Positions 1 to 13,000 of a DNA stretch of 64,000 nucleotides are shown one piece after another (the first letter of the stretch is position 1; the number at the start of each line of letters is the position of its first letter). Below the pieces are notes generated by a model, which worked only from the letters and a program-made list of their open reading frames with translations, did not search any database and was not told where the DNA came from. The stretch lies in the NCBI GenBank assembly GCA_034231615.1, contig CM067304.1, positions 20,766,589 to 20,830,588 of the forward strand. Direction: 5' to 3'. Made by a program: the position numbers and the translations under genes. This stretch comes from Meghimatium bilineatum (Eukaryota > Mollusca > Gastropoda > Stylommatophora > Philomycidae).

Positions 1-530
1 GCGATTTGGTGCCGTAGAACGGACTGGTTCAATTCCCGTTAGTCTCAAGAATTCTTATGAGTATGATTAGGAAGGTACAAGTGGGTCTCGTTCGCGAATA
101 GTGGATTGAGGCCTTGAGAAATGCGAAGCTGAAAGTGGCTACATTATTTTCCTGTCGGGTCATGTGGGTGTTCGAGGCAATGAAAGAGCGGATCAACTGG
201 CGTCATGCGCGATTGTGGCACAGGGCGATGGGACAATGGATCGCGATGACGTTCTGAACTCCTTAAGAGATATAACACGCGAGAGTGAGACTAATGTGGA
301 TGATGATTCCTTTTCAATGGCTAGGATTAAAGATCATGGATTGAAATACGGTGTTGCTAGAAGTGAACATTTTTGATGGCGCAGAAGAATGATGGTCAAC
401 CAGCATAGGACCGGTACTGTCAGCATAAGTGTAATGGCGGATACACTCAAAGAGAGATCGGAGCAACTATGGTTGTGTCCAGTTTGCAATGATGACGATC
501 CGACAACTAACTAACTCATCAGATGGGTCT
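1..530 (+). pseudogene. LINE RNase H fragment
   Basis: Reading with one stop near 99 and one frameshift near 140 gives MSMIRKVQVGLVRE, WIEALRNAKLK, then FLSGHVGVRGNERADQLASC and ARIKDHGLKYGVARS, NQHRTGTVSI, LWLCPVCNDDDPT. The last RNase H block (GNERADQLA) and the C-x2-C end are those of the RNase H found at the end of some invertebrate, especially mollusc, LINE proteins as I recall them. It lies outside the serpin gene and its left end is cut by the window. Confidence 0.7.
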
Positions 531-2150
531 GTGGCTCCCCACAATCATACATTGTTTGTCTTCATCCCCCTCCCACCTCCAAGTATCTGCGTCACCCAAT
601 GGGAAAATGTAAGGCTGCGACCAATCGTCAAGTTAGACATATCAACAGAACCAAAACAAATCAGAATCAGTCTTCTTACGTGATGTTTTTTTATTATTGC
701 TGTGGTTTTCGTTGGTCATTACTGTACTTAGTCTCGCCTGGATGTCTTCAAACCAAAACCGACAATCAAAATGTACGGGAATAATTAAAAAAATTACCCA
801 AAATGCTTGACTCTTTTCTGTTGGTAGGTCTTCTATTGATGAATGTCACTGTATGGCTTAGTTTGAGAATCAGATTGTTAACAAACAAATACACAATTAA
901 AAATAAATCATTCCTTATATTGTTGTAACATGTGTTATTGATGTTTTCTGATCTAGATTGAAGCATATTATTTCTTGTCGTGATCCAAATAACAAGCACT
1001 TCACTTTGTTGCCCGTACGATTAGCACTCATTGTGGCAGATTTGAACAAGATAAGTTTTAACACTTCAACAAGGTAAGTTTTAACATTTGAACAAATGAA
1101 ATTCTAACATTTGAACACGGTAATGTTAACATTTTAACACGGTAAGTTTTAACGAGGATTAATAGATAAAGTAAATGCCCTGTGGACTAGATATTAACAA
1201 CCGGAAAATGTGGCCTGTTTGTGGTGCTATGGGAATTTACAAACCTGCTCATTGTGTATAGTACTGTCGTTTGTCGCTGTACCGATCAATATTCATAGTA
1301 GCTTGGGAATATACGCATTGAAACCCTTGACTGCAATGGCATCTTTTTTTTCATGGATGCGGTGTTATTGAAGACAAAAAACATAATGACTAAGTTGCGA
1401 GGCGAGTGGGTGACATATGAGTGGAGTTGGTTTAAATCCCGTTTGCTGTATTATTATTTTTCTTGAAAAGAACAATTAAGCCTCCGACAGACAAATAGAG
1501 AGAACGAAAGAGAAAAAGAAAGAGAGAAATATATAATAGAGCTTAAGGACCAGCGATATAAATGAATATAACATATTTGGGAAGATCACAAATTCTAAGG
1601 AAATCCCAAATTCTAAGGAGATTCCTAATTCTAGGGAGAACCTTTTAAATCAATTACGTTTAACCACCTAACAAACATCTGGTAATAAAAACAACAATAA
1701 GTAAATACACCAAACTGCAGCTGTTCAACTCCAATGTAATACCCGTATAAACATATGGTTAAGAAAGTTGGAAAATAGCAAAAGGCAATGCTGATAAAAT
1801 TTAATGCATTTTTAAAATAAATGTCCTAGAAGACTTAAATATTGGTTTGGAAGAATTCGAGTCAAACAGGCAAGTAAGTGAAGACACTAAACAACAATAT
1901 GGTTCAACAGCAATAAGAAGATAACGATTGACTTACATCGGACACGTACTTGATGACTGCCACTAAAACAGACTGGTATTACAAGCACTAAAATTGGTTC
2001 CAAATAGAAAAGAAAAAGAGGAAGACCAAGAAAAACTATTCTCAGAACAACCATCAAAGAGGGCATGACTATGAGTCTCAAAAACATACAGGAATTACAC
2101 ACAATAGCATCACATATCTCGAACTGAAGAGTTCGGGTTTCTGCCGTGTG
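531..2150. other. Left flank without recognised gene
   Basis: AT-rich sequence with a copy of dispersed repeat R near 680-840 and a loose tandem repeat at 1040-1160 (aagttttaac and aatttgaaca or acttcaaca). 1495-1535 is purine-rich. No conserved coding sequence was found. Confidence 0.5.
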
Positions 2151-2185
2151 CGGCTTATTCGGCGCTGAAAGAACATAGATAGATT

Positions 2186-2276
2186 GCTAGATGTAAAGAT
2201 AGATAGATAGATATATAGACAGACAGACAGACAGGCAGGCAGGCAGGCAGGCAGGCAGTCAGGCAGGCAGGCAGGC

Positions 2277-2347
<71 letters not shown>

Positions 2348-2371
2348 TAGATAGATAGATAGATAGATAGA
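2186..2371. repeat. Compound tetranucleotide microsatellite
   Basis: gata, gaca and ggca runs in blocks. Long frames across it (Leu-Ser-Val-Cys) are artefacts. Confidence 0.97.
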
Positions 2372-3866
2372 CGTGAAATGATATACAAAACAAAACACAT
2401 GATATAATATAAATGACAATGTACATGACATAACCGACGTTTCGAACCAAAAGGACTTTTTTAAGATACGCACATAACATAAAAAACGACGAATAGAAAG
2501 GACCATACCGCATAAACGTGAAATATGAAAGTGAGATGCCTTGCAAAGAGGTCCAGAGGGAAGCGTTGTGTATGGGAAACAAGATAATGTCAACGAAATT
2601 ACAATAGTCCAGCACGAGACCGAGAGGCAAAAGTGCTGTTTATGCTTGAGAACACACAGAATCTCACATGTCCCAGCACAATTTACCTCATTCAAAGTAA
2701 GAGTCCTGATGTAGGTATTGGATACGCAAGCTTGAACAAGCACTCCTGGGTATTGAAAAAAAAAGCTTTGAATATAGCTCCCAATTGGGGAGAACATTGT
2801 TCAAATTTCTGTCCTAGGCAGTGTTGAGACTCTGACTCTGGACGCCGTAGACAACGTAGATGGTGAGTAATTTGTTAAAGGACATCGCACACCTAACCTA
2901 ACTGGACTAGTGCCGTTGCCAAACACACCTCAAACAGAGAGAATTGGGTTCCGTACCCAAGGGCACATAGGGGAATGATGTCTTTCTTACACGAGATTTT
3001 GTGCCGACTGAGAAGCTCCTAGTCAGAGGTTTCATTGGGATGAGAGCCCAGCTAGAAACCATGTCCCATTAAAGAAATTAGAATTATTTTGTCTCAATCT
3101 ACCTGCCTCTTTGGGTGACAAATGCACTAGCGGAGGGTCAAAACACAGACCTCGTTTGACAATGGATTGAAAGGCCATCACAGGCAGACGAGGCGTGTGC
3201 GTGAGAAATGCACAGATAAAATCATAGCCCCCCCCCCCCACCGACGTGTTTAGCAATGCAGCACCTCGTCAAGGAAGGTACATCAACCCTGAGTTTACTT
3301 TCACTGTCGCCGTTTCCCAACACGGCTCATACAGAAGAAATTAGGTCTAGTACCCAAGGACACGAAGAGTGGTAAGGGAATGGTCTTTATTAACGAGAAA
3401 TAGCTCACTGGCAGCGAAGTGCCTCGTCTGAGGAAAGACACTCAATGGGTGACCCAGGCAAATTATCAGCTCATCTCGTGACATATCTCATCTCCCTCCC
3501 GAGTAGAAAGTTTCGTTAATCGACATCGCATTAAGCTGAAATCTGAAGGTTTCTGGGTATGAAAGAAGTTCTGAGTGACCGCCAAACTGTGCATAGGAAG
3601 TAAGAGCACATCGCTCGTAATTCCTGGGGCTATTGACGACGATTTCGACGAAGAAAAACATAAACAATTGACATGACATGTAATCTCTCCGCTTGATTTG
3701 GTAGTTTCATTCTGTGTATCCCTATCTTTATATTACTTTTTAGTCGAAACGTCGATTATGTGTAGTTTCACGTAAGCTGCTATTTAATTAGCTTTATATT
3801 TTCTTCCTAGTATTCACTTACTAGAAATAAAGAGTTTATTTATATTATATTCTTGTTCTGGAATTC
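2372..3866. other. Region upstream of the serpin
   Basis: 2900-3060 and 3300-3450 are two diverged copies of one segment (acacct or acacgg, cagagaga or cagaagaa, attgggttccgtacccaagg or similar). No clear TATA element or first exon was identified. A poly-C run lies at 3229-3239. Confidence 0.5.
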
Positions 3867-3889
3867 TTGTTGTTTTTTTCTCCTTCCAG
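3867..3889 (+). other. Probable 3' splice site upstream of the serpin start codon
   Basis: A pyrimidine-rich run ends in CTCCTTCCAG at 3889, 33 nt before the serpin ATG. It is as good as the acceptors of the coding exons. If used, the first coding exon begins at 3890 and the transcript has one or more untranslated exons farther left, so the promoter would not lie directly upstream of the ATG. This rests on the sequence signal only. Confidence 0.5.
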
Positions 3890-3922
3890 AATTTTCCATT
3901 ATTATCCTTGTTACCAGACACT

Positions 3923-4083
3923 ATGAATCGACAATTATATTTCCTAATCATCTTCATCATTCTTGGACAACTGACCACTTGTACCGAAGATGGGCAACTG
4001 TCGGAGGCATCCCTCTGTTTCGCTCATAAACTGTACCAACAGGTAGCGAGGGATAACAAATGCATTATTTTCTCACCTTTCAA
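3923..4083 (+). CDS. Serpin exon 1: signal peptide and helix A
   Basis: The ATG at 3923 opens a hydrophobic leader (LYFLIIFIILGQL, residues 5-17) followed by a plausible cleavage region near TTCTEDG, so the product is predicted to be secreted. Helix A follows (LCFAHKLYQQVA, 31-42), then the strand CIIFSPF (47-53). The exon ends in the middle of codon 54 (AA, completed by C from exon 2 to give Asn), with donor GTATGT at 4084. A possible earlier in-frame TTG at 3908 is not needed. Alone the exon looks like a short orphan reading frame; its identity comes from the match of SPF to the serpin core and from exons 2-7. Confidence 0.92.
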
Positions 4084-7000
4084 GTATGTTACATTGCATG
4101 TTTGCACGCAATATATGTATTTGAATAAAAATAAATTTACATGTATGTATTCGAATATCTTTAAATACAAAATATGTATTCGATTATCTTTCTTTAATAC
4201 AAAATATATATTCGAATATCTTTCTTTAATACAAAATATATATTCAAATATCTTTCTTTAATACAAAATATATATTGAATATCTTTCTTTAATACAAAAT
4301 ATATATTGAATATCTTTCTTTAATACAAAATATATATTCGAATATCTTTCTTTAATACAAAATATATATTCGAATATCTTTCTTTAATACAAAATATATA
4401 TTCGAATATCTTTCTTTAATACAAAATATATATTCAAATATCTTTCTTTAATACAAAATATATATTGAATATCTTTCTTTAATACAAAATATATATTGAA
4501 TATCTTTCTTTAATACAAAATATATATTCGAATATCTTTCTTTAATACAAAATATATATTCGAATATCTTTCTTTAATACAAAATATATATTCGAATATC
4601 TTTCTTTAATACAAAATATATATTGAATATCTTTCTTACTTGTTGTTGTTATTCGTCCATCACATGATGATGATGAACATGTACAACGTGCACATTTGAA
4701 ATTCAGATTGACGTCATTGAGTATGAGTTCGTATTATCATTCTCGAATATCTTCCTACTTGTTGTTATGAGTTATTATTTATTATGAGTTCGTAGATGAA
4801 TAATAAGTCTTATTCTCACCGCAAATGTCTTTGAACAGTTCGGGCATGGAATTACCATTGTAGATTGGTTTTTTTTTATATACCATTGTCTGGATACTCT
4901 CCACTGTTGAGCTGCTACGCTTCTCTCATTTTTCACAAGATATTGCTACCTTTATGACTAAGTGCCATGTAGCCCTATTTTGTTCTTCCGATGTCTTTTG
5001 GTCTTTTTAAAGGTTTAAAGGTGTGTATTTCCGGTTGCCGTAATGTGACGACGTGTTTCCATGTTTACATTTGTGTTTTCTGGATTACGCGAATTTCTAT
5101 GGTGTGGTTAGCGTATTACTGGTGACAGTGTGATGCCAAATTTAGTTCCAACCTGTAGGATCTGTGTTTTTTGTTCTTAGACGATTATAGGTGGAGTGTA
5201 TTTCATTCAAGTTGTTCCGACTAGCGAACTCCCTATCTTCGATACAGACAACAAATGGCGTCTCGACTACTCCAGTTAATGGCTACGTTCACAGCGTAGA
5301 ATTTCTTCTCAAAGAGACAACCGTAAGTCAACAATAGGGAATGTCCATCCCTAGACAAAAAGTGTGTGACGGCACTCGAGGCGGAGGAATCCAAATGGAT
5401 CAACGGCTCAAACGGCGAAACAGCAAAGTGTGTGGCGCACAAGAGGCAAGTTCTGGGCATAATAATGAATATTGGCTGGCCACCGTGGAAAAGACTGGGA
5501 CCTTACCACGTACACCCCAAAGTCAAGCAACGGATGAACAACATCTAAAGTTTAGGAAACAACATATTAGAATAGGAACATGGAATGTCAGAACACTACA
5601 CCAATCAGGAAAGCTAGAAAATTTAATATTAGAGGCAGAATCATTAGATGTAGATATTCTAGGAATAGCAGAGACAAGATGGAAAGATGCTGGGTACACA
5701 AGAAAAGAAAATTTTAGTTTTATACATTCAGGAGGAGATTACCATGAATGAGGGGTAGGAATACTGATCAGGAAAGAAATAGAAAAATATATCAGCGGGT
5801 ACTGGACATATAATGACAGAATGATGTTGCTAAAGATCAAAGCAAAACCGTTTGATCTGGCCATTATACAAACTTATGCACCGACTACAGATTACACTGA
5901 AGAAGAAATAGAACAGTACTACGAAGATCTACAACAACTACTCAAACCAGTAAAATCAACAGACATTTTAATAGTCATGGGAGACATGAATGCAAAAATA
6001 GGAAAAGGAAGACATAAGAACATTGTAGGGCAATTCGGACTAGGGACAAGAAATGACAGAGGAGAAAGACTTATACAGTTCTGTGAGGAGAACAATATGA
6101 TCATATGTAATACATTCTTTCAACAGGAAAATAGAAGATTATATACATGGAAAAGTCCTGGAGACAGAAAGAGGAACCAAATAGATTACATTATGATTAA
6201 CAATAGATTTAGAAATAGTGTCAAAAACATCAAAACATACCCAGGTGCAGATATCAACTCTGACCATAATCCAGTGATGTGCAAAATAAATGTCAAACTT
6301 AAAAAGATAGTAAATAGAGGAATCCAAGAACCACAGATAGACGCATCAGCACTAAAACAACAAGACATACAACAAAAATACCTTGTAGATGTAAGGAATA
6401 GATATGAACATCTAATGATAGAGTGCATGGAACAATACAGAAGGGAAAATCCAGAAGAGAAAATAGACAATAAATGGGAAAGCCTAAAGAAAAGTATTCA
6501 AACATCAAGTAAAAATTTACCAACAAGAAATACCAAGAACAAACAAACATGGATGACAGATCTTAGACAGATCAATATTAGAGAAAATGACAGAAAGAAA
6601 GAAAGCTAAAAATACACCAAAATACTCAAGTATAGACAAGGAGATACGTAACATGTGCAGAACAGCGAAAAAACAATGGCTAAAAACAAAATGCAGTGAA
6701 ATAGAGGAGATGTCCATACAACAGAAGACAAAATTAATGCATAAGGAGATAACGCTGATCACAAATAAGAAAAATCCTATTAATAGCGGTGGCTGCATAA
6801 AAGATAAAAATGGTAAAATAATATTTGATAAAACAGAAGCACTCACAAGATGGGCTGATTATGTAACAGAACTGTTTGACGACCAACGGAACAAAAAACC
6901 AACAATACACAACAATGATGGACCAGCAATACTGAAATCAGAAGTAGAACATGCAATAAATTCAATAAAATGTGGAAAAGATGCAGGCTCTGACAACATT

Positions 7001-10000
7001 ACAGCAGACATAATAAAAACTCTAAATGAATTTGGTGTAGATACTATCACAGAAATTTGCAATGACATATACGAAACAGGCCATATACCTAAAGACCTAA
7101 CATCATCAATATTCATACCACTACCTAAGAAGCCCAGGGCTGTGGACTGTACAGAATATAGAACAATAAGTCTAATGAGCCATATAACTAAAATACTTCT
7201 CAAGATAATACATGAAAGAATTAAGAACAAGATAGACATGGAGGTCGGTGAAGAACAATTCGGTTTTAGGAAAAACAAAGGAACCAGAGAAGCTATACTG
7301 AGTATCCGGCTAGTGATAGATAAATATATAGAAGTCCAAAAAATTATCTATATTTGCTTCATAGACTACAGCAAGGCCTTTGACAGAGTCCAACATGAAA
7401 AATTAATCAAATGTCTTCAAGAAATAGGCATAGATGGAAAAGACATCAGACTGATTAGAAATATATATTGGGAACAAACTGCATCAATAAGGTGTGAAAA
7501 CAGCTACTCACCGTACATAGAAATAAGAAGAGGGGTAAGACAAGGATGCATTTTATCACCAAGCCTATTTAATATCTACACAGAGAATATCTTTAAAAAT
7601 ATAGAAGAAATACCAGGACTCAAGATCAATGGGAAAATAATAAACATTAGATATGCAGATGACACTGTTCTTTTAGCAGAAAGTGAACATGAACTACAAA
7701 GACTAATAGATCAAGTCAATAAATCAAGTAATGAATATGGACTGGATATAAACATTCAAAAAACAAAAACCATGATAATCAGCAAAAACACAGAAGAACA
7801 GGAGGTAAACATAAACATACAGGGAAAGAAACTACAACAAGTAAAACAGTATCAATATCTTGGACACATAGTCACAAATGATGGCAGATGTGAAACAGAA
7901 GTTAAAAGGAGAATAGGAATGGCTAAAAGTACCTTCAATGACATGAGGAAATTATTAATATCTAAACAAATTACAAACAAGTTAAAAATGAGAATTATAA
8001 AATGCTACATCTATTCCATATTAATGTATGGCTCAGAAACATGGACACTAAATAAACAATTAGAAGACAAAATTGATGCCTTTGAGATGTGGGTATATAG
8101 AAGAATAGGGAGAACATCATGGAAAGAGAAGAAAACAAATAAAGAGGTGCTAAAAACACTTAATAACTACTAAGAAAGAACTACTAAGCAAATAAAAATC
8201 AGGCAAATAAAATACTTTGGACACATTAAAAGACATGACACCCTATTGAAGACCTTACTTGAGGGTAAAGTCAAAGGGAATCGAGCAAGAGGTAGGCAGA
8301 GATACAAGTGGGAGAGTAACATTACACGATGGACAGGTTACAGTCTAGCGGAGTGCACCACCAAGACAAGAGACAGGATATGTTGGAGATACGTTGGAGA
8401 ACCTTCGTTGCGGAGACGGCACTTGATGATGATGAAAGGTTTTCAGTGAGGATTTTAACGAGTCATTGCAACGCGTTTTTGTGCCATCTACAACACTTAT
8501 ATTGGTTACGGCTCCGGTTTAAGTAATGGAGGGATGTTTGTTTCTTTCTTGCTGAATCAAGAACTGGCTGATCATTAATTTAACACATTAATATCTTAAA
8601 AATTAAATATCTGTGTTACTGAAACGGATTCAAGGATTTCCAAATTTACATCATGATTCGTTCGGCCATATTTAATTCGACAACTGTGTTTAAATTCGGA
8701 TATTAGAACGTAAGAACTATGTTTCAAGCTGAAAAAAACAAGTCAAGTGTACCGTGTAATTTGTGATTACAACTTATATATTAATGGCATTAGTGAAAGC
8801 CGGTGGACTGGTCAAGGTAAAATATTTCTATATAACGATCTAAAACACATCATTTACTCATGCAGATCAGATAAATACACAGAAGGAGTAGCTATAATAA
8901 TGTCACACAAAGCAGAAAGATCACTTATAAACTGGGAAGCAATCAATGAGCGATCAATAACAGCACGCTTTCAGATAAAACACTTCAAACTCACTGTCAT
9001 ACAATGTTATGCGCCAACAAATGACGATGCTGAGAAAAATAAAGACATTCTATGAACAGTCGAATGCAACTATTAAAAGAACAAATGTCAAGATATACAA
9101 AAATAAGTAGCTGTGTTACCAAAATAAAACATAAAACACAGTACAACCTCATTAGGTACAGATCATATACCAGGTTTTGCTGTTGAGTGTGGTTGGTCTG
9201 GTGTTCCACTGGCGAGACTGTCCCCACATGGAAAATTTAACACAGAATAAAAACGTTTCTATATGTGGAATGCAATATGTCCTGCAAATAGTAATGTAAT
9301 ACGTTTGTAGTTCTAGGCAACTTTTCATCTTAGTACTAGGCAACAGTTCATCTTTATAATAGGCTACTTTTCATCTCAGTTTTAGGTAATTTTTCATCCT
9401 CGTTCTATGCAACTTTTTATCTTATTATAGGAAACTTTTCATCCTAGTAATATGCAATTTTTCATCTCAGTTCTACGCAATTTTCTTCCTAATTCTAGGC
9501 AACTTTTTTATCTTAGTTCTAAATAACTTTTCATCCTAGTTATAGACAACTTTGAATATTAGTACTAGGCAACTTTTCATCTTTCTAGATGATAATACAA
9601 TTGTTGTGCTATAAGACATATAATCTACGATCCATGATGATGATGAATGTGACTCACAAGCGCAATCAAAAAGATGATTGCACAGTATGTACAAGAAATG
9701 ACAGTCTCACTTGTACCATTGCGTGTTGTTGTCTTCTTAGATGTGCAATCTTTGAATTATGACGTTTTCTTTTGTCTTTATACCATTCCTTATCTTTCCC
9801 TTCAATGCAACACAGCCCATGGCATCCTGTTCCCATGTTTCAATATCAATGTCTGCATCATGCATATTGTGTTTGTACGCGTCTTTTTACCGAAGTAGAG
9901 GTTGACCCTGAGACCTTTTTCCATAATGTAATTCTTCATAAAGTAGATGCTTCGGTATTCTGCCATCTTCCATCCTCCTAGTGTGTCCAAGCTATCTGAG

Positions 10001-13000
10001 TCTGTGCAGACTGAGCATAGACAATACAATATGTAACATTTTTACACATGTAGTATTTACTTACATTTATTGTAACATTTTACATATGTAGTATTTACTT
10101 ACATTTATTGTAACATTTTACATATGTAGTATTTACTTACATTTATTGTAACATTTTACATATGTAGTATTTACTTACATTTATTGTAACATTTTACACA
10201 TGTAGTATTTACTTACATTTATTGTAACATTTTACATATGTAGTATTTACTTACATTTATTGTAACATTTTACACATGTAGTATTTACTTACATTTATTG
10301 TAACATTTTACATATGTAGTATTTACTTACATTTATTGTAACATTTTACACATGTAGTATTTACTTACATTTATTGTAACATTTTACATATGTAGTATTT
10401 ACTTACATTTATTGTAACATTTTACACATGTAGTATTTACTTACATTTATTGTAACATTTTACACATGTAGTATTTACTTACATTTATTGTAACATTTTA
10501 CACATGTAGTATTTACTTACATTTATTGTAACATTTTACATATGTAGTATTTACTTACATTTATTGTAACATTTTACATATGTAGTATTTACTTACATTA
10601 CATGAAAAAATGATTATTTCTTTACATTTATATCTATAGTAAAAAAATAAGTGAGGATTTTGAACGTAAGTGCTTCAGAGCTTTTCTCTTAAAAATCGGT
10701 TGAATAATGATGTAACCATAACTTTAGTTGTGAGCAGGCAGGTAGCTCTAGATAACCCTCAACCTTTCTGACAAAAACACATGTTCATTCCATTCGTGTA
10801 ACTGAGGCGACACCCAGACTCATATAAGGTCTCCAAGGCTGGGATATGTAGTGGGGGGAGGGGGTGTTATGGGTGCACTTTTAGTCCCCGTCATGACGAC
10901 GGGGGTGCACACCACTTGGTCTAAACTATCTCATCATTATTTTGTCAGATTCATTGAGCCATCCGCTGTGATGGTATATTTAGCACTCCCAGTTATCTAG
11001 AAGTCTCCGACAACAGAGAAATGTACAATGTGGGCTGGTATGAATCTCTTTGTCTTTCATGAGGATTATTCAAAAGAAGACAAAAGCAAGAAATGGAACA
11101 AGATGTAGCAATTAGAATTTGTCCATATGTTACAGGTTGACCGCCTATCCCGTAACTTTCCTTGGTCACTTTTTACAACATGCCTGGAAAGAAGATAGTA
11201 ACTTTTTTTTGCACACTGAACTAGATGTCCAAGCCCAGGTTGCCACACAGTTATGTAAAAATACAATCAACGAAATATATTCGTTGGACAGAAAATAAAC
11301 AAACTTGCAAGTTAACAAGATACACTTTTGGTGAATGATAACAAAAATTACGTTTGAAAACCCTATAAAAAGAACGAATGGAAGCCTTGGTATTTCCTAC
11401 CCTTAAATCTCTGGTATAAATAGAGAAACAAACAAGAAAAAAGACAAAAAGACAAGAAACACGATATAGCAACACAATAACTAATATCATTTGGTGATGT
11501 TAGACAACTTGCTAAACACTGATTCTGGCCGGAATATTTTTAGCGTTTAAACGTAATTAAATTGTGTTCGATTTTTGTGTGTGCACATGCATCACGGAAA
11601 CAAGAAATACTACTGCTAAATATATTTACATTATAATGTAATATATATATTTCGAAACAGAAATGGACAGAGAATGTGATTATCACAGGATCATTTTGAA
11701 AAAAAAATGTGGTTAATATATAAAAATTATTTTAGACAGAAAATAAAATATGTAAATGACACATAAATATTATTTTAGATATGATATTTGACCTTACCGC
11801 ATTTTTGAATCAATAAATTCCACTCAAACTGTATCATTTCTGTTAGATAATGCAATTATGAACACAGTAATGTATAATATATATGCATAGTGCGTAAAAA
11901 ATTTATTATTTAGAAAGAATTTCAACATCTATCAAAACAGTAGACTTAACTTTACACGAAACTCAAATGAAAATATGGCTATATTTTTTTTTTACAAAAT
12001 GGCGTAAATTTGCAAACACGATGCTAGAAGCATTTGCCAGGTTGGATTTCATAATAAATGAGACCAAAGTAAATAAAATAGTTATTATTTTAAGAAAATA
12101 AGTAAATTGGAAAAAATATATAAAACATATAAGGAAAAATGACGTCACAGACCCCCATTATCAAATCTTATCAATAACTTAACAAAATTGATATCAATAC
12201 ACATACAAATCATGCAAGAAGTAATGTGGATATATTACACTTTCGATTGGAAGCATTTTTATGTTGATATAAATACCGAAAAAAACAACATGAATGTCAT
12301 TGGAGTATGACTTATAGGAGTCTTTTCGGCCAGAAGACATTAGGTTTACTGACTTGTATAAGTCTCCCCGGCTGGAATCAGTTAAAGATTTTTTTCTACT
12401 AACAAATTGCTTAATTATTTTTCGTCTATCTATTGGTACAGCATAGCCAATAGTTTCATATATGCTGTATGCACTGTGAAAGCCTATAACCATATCGGTA
12501 GTAGACCCGCTCTACGATAGAACTGGTTCCTGTATCACACTCATGTCAGCAACCTCAAAATCTACCACGTTTTCCCTATGCTTTTTTGGATGGGTAACAT
12601 CTATAACCATATCTAAACCTGTTCTCCACTAAAATATTGCAATGTATAATCAAATAACCATTTCTTTCAATAGTGAAACGACGAAAACTTGCATGTTTTG
12701 CAGATGTATGTCGATATGACTCCTTGTCAAAAACAACAATGTAGGGACAAGTCGAAGGTGCAAGAAGCAGATAAAGACAAATACAAGTATGGACAGACAA
12801 CATCAAGGACTGGACAAGACATGTTTTATCATCACTCGTCCGCATCGTTGAAGATAGAAATCACTGGAAAACTCTATTAGTTGATGCATCCAATGTGGTA
12901 CCCTCTATGACCCTGACGGGTTTCGGGTTTATGAATGGGTTTATAACACTATCGCTAGTATGCCCGCTGTTCGAGAGAACTGGCTCCCATACTAAACGTT

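Larger units (their letters stand above)
5230..8445 (+). mobile_element. RTE1: nearly complete RTE-type non-LTR retrotransposon
   Basis: A LINE inserted in intron 1 in the serpin's orientation. It encodes an APE-type endonuclease, a reverse transcriptase and the usual C-terminal extension, and ends in the simple tail gatgatgatga near 8428-8440. The 5' boundary is approximate, because no target-site duplication was found. Three shorter copies of the same family lie in the window: 29632-29720 (+), 34911-35511 (+) and 40505-41080 (-), all 5' truncated. The coding sequence is AT-rich and carries one nonsense codon and one frameshift, so this copy should not be autonomous, though it looks young. 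Confidence 0.9.

Noticed and set aside
2078..2797. A 239-codon frame with Leu-Ser-Val-Cys repeats
   Set aside because: Crosses a tetranucleotide microsatellite; three frames are open at once and the flanks match nothing.
3908..3922. Translation start at an upstream in-frame TTG
   Set aside because: The ATG at 3923 gives a normal signal peptide; a non-ATG start is not needed.
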